From contig DATCGY010000142.1 in assembly GCA_036508635.1 (NCBI GenBank), positions 1-19,572 on the forward strand: a DNA stretch of 19,572 nucleotides, given 5' to 3'. The notes under the pieces were generated by a model. The model ran no database searches, was not told the origin of the DNA, and saw only the letters and a program-made list of their open reading frames with translations. Shown piece by piece: positions 1 to 5,632 of this stretch. Origin of the DNA: FEN-727 sp036508635. GTDB taxonomy: Bacteria > Actinomycetota > Geothermincolia > Fen-727 > Anoxymicrobiaceae. Within the stretch, counting starts at the first letter, position 1. Each line of letters starts with the position of its first letter. A program made the translations under genes and the position numbers.

Positions 1-131
1 GTGCTTTTGCCAGTTTGAAACTTGTACACACCCTCTAGGCTCGACCCCTTCCCGCCAGACCCGCACCCAGCGACCACGACACCCCCCACCGCCAGCAAAA
101 CCAGGCATCCAAGAATAGTAGCCTTCTTCAT
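1..131 (-). CDS. Lipoprotein N-terminus (partial, runs off left edge)
   Basis: Reading the minus strand from the ATG at 131-129 gives 43 residues of an exported lipoprotein. The start is MKKATILG, followed by a hydrophobic stretch of about 14 residues and the lipobox VVAGC, with the lipidated cysteine at residue 23, then a Gly/Ser linker and GVYKFQTGK. The start is set by a strong ribosome binding site: the minus strand reads AAGGAGGATCGA directly before the ATG (plus-strand positions 132-143). Family knowledge predicts cleavage by signal peptidase II and anchoring on the outer face of the membrane. The mature domain lies outside the window, so its function cannot be named. A plus-strand reading frame over the same bases is proline- and serine-rich and is a shadow. 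Confidence 0.8.
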   Translation of the reverse strand, partial: MKKATILGCLVLLAVGGVVVAGCGSGGKGSSLEGVYKFQTGKS

Positions 132-143
132 TCGATCCTCCTT
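132..143 (-). promoter_or_regulatory. Ribosome binding site of the lipoprotein gene
   Basis: On the minus strand the bases just before the ATG at 131 read AAGGAGGATCGA. This near-perfect Shine-Dalgarno sequence fixes the start of the lipoprotein gene. Confidence 0.75.
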
Positions 144-150
144 GCCGCTA

Positions 151-190
151 AACAAGACTCCGTCCCTGCTGGACTCGAACAGTCAAATGC
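151..190. repeat. Dispersed repeat, copy 1
   Basis: The core CTCCGTCCCTGCTGGACTC is shared exactly with 2711-2729. Including flanks, about 38 bases from AACAA to CAAATGC match with four single-base differences and a two-base indel. This copy sits between the lipoprotein ribosome binding site and the gcvH remnant. On the minus strand it contains GTTCGAGTCC, which resembles a tRNA T-loop, but no complete tRNA folds around it. Confidence 0.7.
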
Positions 191-208
191 CGAAGCGAAG
201 CCGAGCGG

Positions 209-442
209 CTAGCCCTCTTTAACACAGAGGAGTTCCCTGTACTCGCCGGTGGATAGAAGGCCTGTCAGTTCGCTCTTGTCCGCGAATTCTACCTTGGCGC
301 TCCATCCGGCCCCGTACGGGTCCTGGTTGATAATCTCCGGGGCGTTCAGTACTGCGGCGTTGACCTCCTTGATGGTCCCGCTGACCGGCGCGTAGAGGTC
401 GGACACCGACTTGCGCGACTCGATCTCGCCGAACGCTTCGTG
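209..442 (-). pseudogene. gcvH: Glycine cleavage system H protein, C-terminal remnant
   Basis: The minus strand from about 442 encodes EAFGEIESRKSVSDLYAPVS and continues to a stop at 209-211. This matches the second half of GcvH, including the lipoyl-attachment segment (ESxK, with the lysine at 410-412), the APVSGT turn, the NxDPYGxGW stretch and the LLSxxEY end. The first half of the fold (HEWV... and GIT.YAQ...LGDI) is absent. A TGA at 446-448 lies immediately before the homologous part in the same frame. Intact GcvH is about 125-130 residues; about 77 remain here. The protein normally carries the aminomethyl group between the P, T and L proteins, but no other gcv gene is nearby. I read this as a truncated, non-functional copy. 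A restart at the GTG at 406 would give only 65 residues. Confidence 0.75.
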
Positions 443-778
443 CGGTCACTTGAAGTTGAGCTCAACACACGCTGGAGAACAAGACCGGCACTTCTCGAAT
501 AGACCTACTGATGCCATGATTCTACCAATTCTCTCCACCCGAAGCGATTCGCTTCGTTAGTATCCTGGCGATGCTCTACGAAGCGAGGGTCGCGAACCTC
601 TTCCGAGAGATCACCGAGGACCCGAAAAAGAGAAAGAGGAAGTAACCCGGTCCCTTTCCTGTCACCAGTTTTGTCGCGAATATATCGCAAGTCATGTCGC
701 AAGTTACAGTTTGTTCGTAGCAGGCATTCTGGAAGCGCATATAATGGTAACAGGTTAACTCGCGGCTGGGAGGATCTG
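443..778. other. Intergenic region upstream of kinase 1
   Basis: No convincing gene lies in this stretch. It holds a perfect hairpin at 540-556 (CGAAGCG, loop ATT, CGCTTCG) without a T-run. It also holds a short plus-strand frame, ATG 571 to TAA 645, encoding 24 residues that end in KKRKRK. That peptide could be the tail of a lost gene; it has no clear ribosome binding site and I do not call it. On the minus strand a 23-residue frame (ATG at 517) ends at the TGA before the gcvH remnant. The right part holds the direct repeats and the -10-like box of kinase 1. Confidence 0.6.
674..745 (+). promoter_or_regulatory. Phased direct repeats and -10-like box before kinase 1
   Basis: TCGC-headed units start at 674, 685 and 697. 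The last two are near identical (TCGCAAGTCA and TCGCAAGTTA, spaced 12 bases, about one helical turn). A perfect TATAAT sits at 740-745, 33 bases before the TTG start, but no good -35 box is found at the usual distance. This arrangement would fit a promoter that needs an activator bound to the repeats. The activator is unknown. Confidence 0.35.
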
Positions 779-2617
779 TTGGAGCGCTTATCGGGTCTAC
801 GCATCCTTATCGTCGAAGACGAAAAAGTACAAGCTCTGACACTCTCTTCCTTTTTCAAGCATAACCTCGGTGCGGAGGTGGAGACTGCCGGGTCGTGCGA
901 AGATGCGCGCGAGAAGATGGCCGAGTCCGCGTTCGACCTCATCACCCTGGATTTCCAGCTTCCCGACGGAGACGGCCTGGAGCTCCTCGGGGAGATCAAT
1001 TCCAACGATGACCCCCCACCCGTGATCATGGTGACCGGTCACGGGGACGAGCGCACGGCGGTGGAGGCTTTCCGGCTTGGAGCGTCCGGGTACGTCGTCA
1101 AGGACAAGCGGATGTCCACGATGATAGTCGAGGAGGCGAAGAGCGCTCTCGCCAAGGCCGCGCTCAAGCGCACGGAGGCAGACCTGCGCGAGTCGCGGGA
1201 AGAGCTGAAGAACGTCTACGAGGGTATCATAGACGGAGTCCTGGTCGCCGACCATGAGACGCGGAGGTTCGTGAGGACCAACGCAGCGGCGTGCGAGATG
1301 TTCGGCCACTCCGAGAACGAGCTACTCGCCCTGGGTATTGCAGACATCCACCCGGCCGACGAGCTCGGTCATATCTTCAGTCTGTTCGAGATGATATTCA
1401 AGGGCGAGACCAGTGACGCCCGCGATATTCCGTGCATGAGGAAAGACGGAAGCGTGTTCTATGCCGACCTGCGCGGCAGTCAGATCATATACAGGGGACG
1501 CTCATGCGCGCTGGCGGTGTTCCGCGACATCACCGAGCGCAAGAAGGCCGAACAAGAATTGAAGGACAGTGAAGAGCTGTTCAGGAAGCACGCCGAAAGC
1601 GGTTCCGCGGGCGTGATCATCTACCAGGGCAACAAGTTCGTCTACGTGAACGACGCAGTGGTGCAGATGACCGGCTACACCAGGGATGAGCTGCTCTCGA
1701 TGGATTTCTGGGAAGTAGCCGAGCCGGGTTTCAGGGAACAAGTGAAAGAGCGCGGGAAGGCCCGCCAGCGAGGCGAGAAAGTGCCTACCCGCTACATGTT
1801 CCCGTTTGTCACGAAGATCGGCGAGCACCGCTTCTCTGATTTCTCGGCCGCGGACATCGAATACCAGGGAGCACCCGCCGGGATCGCGACCATAATCGAC
1901 ATCACCCATCTCATAAATATCGGGAAAGAGCTTCGCGCGGCTAACGCGGAGCTCCAGGGTTTCGCCCGTACCGTGTCGCACGACCTGAGAGCTCCGCTGG
2001 CCGCCGCGCGGACCGGGTGCGAGGTGTTCCTCCAGCTCGTCAGCGAGGCTGGTGGCGAGATCGACCAGGACCTGGTAAGCGAACTGCCGGCCGTGGTCCA
2101 CAGGAGCCTGGTGAAGGCCTGCGACCTGGTAGACGACCTCCTCGCTCTCGCGGTCTCCAACCAGGCCGACGGCAAGGCGAAACCCGTAGACGTCAAGGAA
2201 GTGATGTCGCAGATAGCGGACGAGAACGAGGCCGAGATGCGCCGGCGCGGAGGCTCGCTGCATTTCGACGACGAGATGGGAATCGTGCTCGCCAACCCGA
2301 CACACGTCTACCAGGTCTTCTCGAACCTTGTCCGTAACGCTTTTGAGCACAACACTGCTTCCGTCCCGATAGTGGAAGTGCATAACCTCGGCGACGAGGC
2401 CCCGGGGATACATCGCTATATGGTCCGCGACAACGGGGCCGGCATTCCCGAGTCGATGATGGACAGGCTCTTCGATCCATTCCTCGCAGGGCCGGGCGGT
2501 GGCACCGGCATCGGGCTCTCCATAGTATCCAAAATCGTGTCCTCCTGCGGCGGGGAGATCGAGGCCTTCAGCGACGGTGGCGCATGCTTCGAGTTCACAT
2601 TGCTTGACGGGGTTTAA
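779..2617 (+). CDS. Hybrid sensor histidine kinase, REC-PAS-PAS-HisKA-HATPase
   Basis: Predicted soluble kinase of 612 residues. The start is TTG 779, preceded by GGGAGG at 768-773; an in-frame TTG at 671 would add 36 basic residues without a ribosome binding site. In order: a receiver domain (about 7-120) with the acidic pair VEDE, phospho-acceptor Asp58 in TLDFQLPDGDG, VTGHG and the VVKD lysine; a first PAS domain (about 140-260) ending DITERKKAE; a second PAS (about 265-385); a HisKA domain with H-box VSHDLRAPL (His401); and an HATPase domain with NLVRNAFEH, RDNGAGI and GGGTGIGLS. There is no transmembrane segment and no DNA-binding output. It presumably senses a cytoplasmic cue through PAS and phosphorylates a separate partner. 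It is a clear paralog of the kinase at 5633. Ligand and partner are not evident. Confidence 0.92.
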   Translation: MERLSGLRILIVEDEKVQALTLSSFFKHNLGAEVETAGSCEDAREKMAESAFDLITLDFQLPDGDGLELLGEINSNDDPPPVIMVTGHGDERTAVEAFRLGASGYVVKDKRMSTMIVEEAKSALAKAALKRTEADLRESREELKNVYEGIIDGVLVADHETRRFVRTNAAACEMFGHSENELLALGIADIHPADELGHIFSLFEMIFKGETSDARDIPCMRKDGSVFYADLRGSQIIYRGRSCALAVFRDITERKKAEQELKDSEELFRKHAESGSAGVIIYQGNKFVYVNDAVVQMTGYTRDELLSMDFWEVAEPGFREQVKERGKARQRGEKVPTRYMFPFVTKIGEHRFSDFSAADIEYQGAPAGIATIIDITHLINIGKELRAANAELQGFARTVSHDLRAPLAAARTGCEVFLQLVSEAGGEIDQDLVSELPAVVHRSLVKACDLVDDLLALAVSNQADGKAKPVDVKEVMSQIADENEAEMRRRGGSLHFDDEMGIVLANPTHVYQVFSNLVRNAFEHNTASVPIVEVHNLGDEAPGIHRYMVRDNGAGIPESMMDRLFDPFLAGPGGGTGIGLSIVSKIVSSCGGEIEAFSDGGACFEFTLLDGV

Positions 2618-2705
2618 TAGCTAACAGATACCTGCTGTACGAGACTAAGTTCCGATTCTGCTTCCGGTGGGGCGGAGTCTTGCCGGGCCCATCACTCCAG
2701 TAGAT

Positions 2706-2743
2706 AACAACTCCGTCCCTGCTGGACTCAAACGGCCAAATGC
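2706..2743. repeat. Dispersed repeat, copy 2
   Basis: This is the second copy of the repeat at 151-190, with the same 19-base core (2711-2729) and the same order of flanking words (AACAA before, CAAATGC after). It lies in the 237-base gap between kinase 1 and the radical SAM gene. Outside these 38 bases the two loci do not match. Confidence 0.7.
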
Positions 2744-2767
2744 AGATTGGGGATTCCGGATTAAGGT

Positions 2768-2784
2768 ACAATATCGGTTATTGT
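2768..2784. promoter_or_regulatory. Short inverted repeat upstream of the radical SAM gene
   Basis: ACAATA, a five-base spacer, then TATTGT form a perfect 6-bp inverted repeat. It overlaps a -10-like TACAAT at 2767-2772. It could be an operator for the 2855-5450 genes. No matching -35 box at proper spacing was found, so this is weak. Confidence 0.25.
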
Positions 2785-2854
2785 TGAGGTAGGCACAGGA
2801 TTACGCAGGGGATTTTCCTCGAGATAGTCGAAGAAGCTCTCACGCGATTTCCGC

Positions 2855-4201
2855 TTGTCAATCCTATGGGGGTCGGAAGCAATAGGTATTTATAGTTCGG
2901 CAAAGACACGTCTGGCACGCGCCGCTGTATCCGGCGGTCTGGCCGTCATGAGGGTCACACCGGATCGACTGCTCATGGACTTAGGCGAAAAAGGCCTGCG
3001 CAATATCGAGTACCCCGAGGGGCGAGAGTTCATGAAGACCGCGCTCCTGCTCTCCAAGCGTGACCTCAAGCAGAAGTCCCCGGCGGTCCGGCGGGCGGTG
3101 ATGGGCACGCTGACGAAGCTCCTGGTCAAGGGAGATGGCAGGCGAGAGAAGTTCAAGGCGGAGACAGGATTCCCGGCGCCGATATTGCTGGTCATAAGCC
3201 CGACCATGCGGTGCAACATGTCCTGCTATGGCTGCTACGCTGGCAAATACGAAAGCCAGGCCGACCTCGGGCTGGACACTTTTGAGAGAATCCTGTGCGA
3301 GGCGGAGGAGATGGGCGTCTACTTCGCGGTCATATCAGGCGGAGAGCCCCTCATGCTGGGCGACGACCTCTGGGACGTGATCGAGAGGCACCCCTCCATA
3401 ATGTTTCAGGTGTACACGAACGGTACTCTCATCGACAGGGATACCGCCCGCAGGCTCGCCCGGATAGGTAACGCGTACCCGTGCATAAGCGTGGAAGGGT
3501 TTGAGGAGGAGACCGACGCGCGCAGGGGCGCCGGGACGTTCGAGAAAGTGATCCGCGCAATGGAATACCTTCGCGAGGAGGGAGTGTTCTTCGGGTTCAG
3601 CGCGACGGCGACCCGAGACAACAACGAGCTCATCGTGAGCGAGAGGTTCGTTGATTATTACCGGGAGAAGGGGTGCGTGGTCGGCTGGTACTTCCATTAC
3701 GTGCCGGTGGGCAGGGAGCCTGGTGTCGAGCTCATGCCCACGCCCGAGCAGCGCATCTTCAGGCGCGAGGAGATGGTCAAGAGGAGGGCGAGCCGCGACA
3801 TTCTGCTCGCCGATTTCTGGAACGACGGGCCGCTGGTGGGCGGATGCCTGGCCGGGGGAAGGTACCTCCACATCAACTCGAACGGGGACGCCGAGCCGTG
3901 CGTCTTCGCGCACTTCGCCGTGGATAACGTGAAGGATAAGTCCCTGAAGGAAATCCTCCAATCGCCGCTATTTACCGAGATAAGGAAGCGGCAGCCGTAC
4001 GATGAAAACCTGTTCCGGCCCTGCATGATAATCGACCTGCCGGAGGTGCTACGGGACGTCGTGATCGTCTGCGGCGCCAGACCGACCCACCACGGGGCCG
4101 AGGTCGTTATCGGTGAGTTCGCGGACGATATCAGCGATTACTCGGATGCCTACCGCGAGATGGCCGACTCGATGTGGCGGAAGTACACGGGCTCGAAGTG
4201 A
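2855..4201 (+). CDS. Radical SAM protein with a SPASM-like C-terminal region
   Basis: Radical SAM enzyme of 448 residues from TTG 2855. The start is uncertain: neither TTG 2855 nor the in-frame ATG 2949 (417 residues, MRVTPDRLL) has a strong ribosome binding site. The cluster motif CNMSCYGC (CX3CX2C) gives Cys120, Cys124 and Cys127, which should hold the 4Fe-4S cluster that cleaves S-adenosylmethionine. SGGEP (SAM binding) and YTNGTLID follow as in the family. The C-terminal part carries GGCLAGGRYLHINSNGDAEP followed by further cysteines (CVF, CMII, VCGA), resembling a SPASM or twitch auxiliary-cluster region with unusual spacing. The N-terminal ~100 residues are helical and basic. The UroD/MtaA-like gene follows within about 70 bases, so the two are probably co-transcribed. 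Substrate unknown. Confidence 0.88.
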   Translation: MSILWGSEAIGIYSSAKTRLARAAVSGGLAVMRVTPDRLLMDLGEKGLRNIEYPEGREFMKTALLLSKRDLKQKSPAVRRAVMGTLTKLLVKGDGRREKFKAETGFPAPILLVISPTMRCNMSCYGCYAGKYESQADLGLDTFERILCEAEEMGVYFAVISGGEPLMLGDDLWDVIERHPSIMFQVYTNGTLIDRDTARRLARIGNAYPCISVEGFEEETDARRGAGTFEKVIRAMEYLREEGVFFGFSATATRDNNELIVSERFVDYYREKGCVVGWYFHYVPVGREPGVELMPTPEQRIFRREEMVKRRASRDILLADFWNDGPLVGGCLAGGRYLHINSNGDAEPCVFAHFAVDNVKDKSLKEILQSPLFTEIRKRQPYDENLFRPCMIIDLPEVLRDVVIVCGARPTHHGAEVVIGEFADDISDYSDAYREMADSMWRKYTGSK

Positions 4202-4268
4202 CCCCCACTACCGTGAACCATTCATCAAGGCGAGGATGGAGATGGAGAGCGGGAGGGAGAAGGGCAGC

Positions 4269-5450
4269 GTGACCCAATACATGACGGCCACCGAGAGACT
4301 TGCCGCGGTGCTCGACGGAGAAATGCCGGACAGGGTGCCGTGCGTCCCGCTTGTCTACTACTTCGCGGCCCATTACACGGGCACGCCATTCCATGACTAC
4401 ATGACGGATATGAAGGTCTTTCGCAGGGCCATGGATATCTGCTTCTGGGAGATTGGACCCTGGGACGCTTTCTATACCGAACCGATCACAATGGAAGCTC
4501 CCGATTACGACATGACCTATGGGGCCGGGACCGGCATGAAGACCGGACGGCCCGCCGGGAGTGGCGAGCAGTCGCAAATCTTGCAGCTCCCCGAGGCCGA
4601 AACGCTGATGGGCGAAGACGGCTACGCCGCGATATCGTCCCATGGATTTGCCGGCATCGCCTTGCCCTACTTGAGGTTCGTGAGCGAGCTGGTGGCCGGC
4701 GTGCATGACGTCCCGGCCGATACCAGGTTCTGGCTCGGGACATTCATGCCCCACCTGCTTCGCATGGCCGTCCGGTACGTCTCTGAGTCGGAGCGATGGC
4801 GCATGCGGGGAATCCCACCCTTCATCGGTTTCAGCATAGAGGCGCCTTTCGACACCTTCAGTATGTCCCGCGGACTCATAGACTTCAGCAGGGACCTGCG
4901 CCGCAGGGCCGATGAGGTCGAGGAAGCCTCGATGAAGCTGGCGGTTGGCCTGGCAAAGACAGCGGGCTACCTGTGCAGGATCGCCCGTACCAGGCGTTTC
5001 CTGCTCTTGCTCCACCGCTCGTCCAACGACTTCATCTCACCGCGCCAGTTTAAGGATCTGGCCTACCCCAGCCTCGAGTACATCGCGCGGTACCTGGACA
5101 AGCGGGGCATCGTCCCGATCCTGCACTGTGATGGCAACTGGGACTCCAACCTCGAGCTTATGCTGGGACTGCCGGAGGGCACATGTTTCCAGTTTGACAG
5201 CGCCACCAACATCTTCCGCGCGCGAGAGGTGCTGGGGGACCGATTCGGCATCATGGGCGACGTCTCCCCTGTCATGCTCTGCTTGGCGAGCCCGTCCGAG
5301 GTCGATGAGTACTGTAAGAATCTCGTGGAGAAGGTCGGCAAGAACGGCCGCTTCATCCTTTCGTCCGGGTGTGAGGTCCCCTCGACCGCGAAGGCCGCGA
5401 ACGTAAAAGCGATGGTCGACGCGGTGAAGAAGTACGGGTGGTACCACTAG
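4269..5450 (+). CDS. Uroporphyrinogen decarboxylase/MtaA-superfamily protein
   Basis: About 393 residues of the UroD fold, the superfamily that includes heme-pathway UroD and the corrinoid methyltransferases MtaA, MtbA and CmuA. The opening MTATERLAAVLDGEMPDRVP is typical of the methyltransferase-like branch. The frame is open from 4113, but that part overlaps the radical SAM gene and is not protein-like. I choose GTG 4269 (purine-rich GGGAGGGAGAAGGG upstream); ATG 4242 and ATG 4281 are alternatives. Zinc-binding MtaA-type proteins use HxC plus a later Cys; here the sites read HCDGNWD (His286, Asp288) and SSGCEVP (Cys368), so the middle ligand would be Asp. UroD-specific N-terminal arginine motifs are not seen, so heme synthesis is unlikely. 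A corrinoid-linked methyl transfer role is inferred. The terminator at 5521 closes the unit. Confidence 0.85.
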   Translation: MTQYMTATERLAAVLDGEMPDRVPCVPLVYYFAAHYTGTPFHDYMTDMKVFRRAMDICFWEIGPWDAFYTEPITMEAPDYDMTYGAGTGMKTGRPAGSGEQSQILQLPEAETLMGEDGYAAISSHGFAGIALPYLRFVSELVAGVHDVPADTRFWLGTFMPHLLRMAVRYVSESERWRMRGIPPFIGFSIEAPFDTFSMSRGLIDFSRDLRRRADEVEEASMKLAVGLAKTAGYLCRIARTRRFLLLLHRSSNDFISPRQFKDLAYPSLEYIARYLDKRGIVPILHCDGNWDSNLELMLGLPEGTCFQFDSATNIFRAREVLGDRFGIMGDVSPVMLCLASPSEVDEYCKNLVEKVGKNGRFILSSGCEVPSTAKAANVKAMVDAVKKYGWYH

Positions 5451-5520
5451 GACAACGGTGGAAACGCGGTGAGACCTTCAACGTGACAGTAAACTGAGTT
5501 TGCACTTGCCAACCAATCGC

Positions 5521-5547
5521 GAGAGCCCCCTCGGCGGCTTTCTTTTA
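5521..5547 (+). terminator. Rho-independent terminator after the UroD-like gene
   Basis: GAGAGCC (5521-5527), an eight-base loop, and GGCTTTC (5536-5542) form a seven-pair stem with one G-T wobble, followed directly by TTTT at 5543-5546. It lies 70 bases after the stop of the UroD-like gene and before kinase 2, and so separates the two transcription units. Confidence 0.7.
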
Positions 5548-5632
5548 TCCCCCCTTCCAATGGCGTATTATCAAGTCAATATTCCTTGTCGATGCGAGGA
5601 GTGTTGGCCAACGATATTTTTGGACAACAAAC

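Noticed and set aside
151..190. tRNA 3' end suggested by GTTCGAGTCC on the minus strand
   Set aside because: The flanking bases do not form a T-stem or acceptor stem, and no D or anticodon arm is found.
440..520. TGA at 446-448 read as selenocysteine joining a 23-residue peptide to the gcvH end
   Set aside because: The upstream peptide is not homologous to GcvH, no convincing SECIS hairpin follows, and the family has no selenocysteine at this place.
571..645. 24-codon plus-strand frame ending in KKRKRK
   Set aside because: There is no ribosome binding site and no recognisable homology; it could be chance or the tail of a lost gene.
1502..2413. 303-codon minus-strand frame opposite kinase 1
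   Set aside because: The plus strand encodes complete PAS, HisKA and HATPase motifs; the antisense frame is a high-GC shadow. The same applies to the minus-strand frames at 15640-16602, 17148-17861 and 6941-7726.
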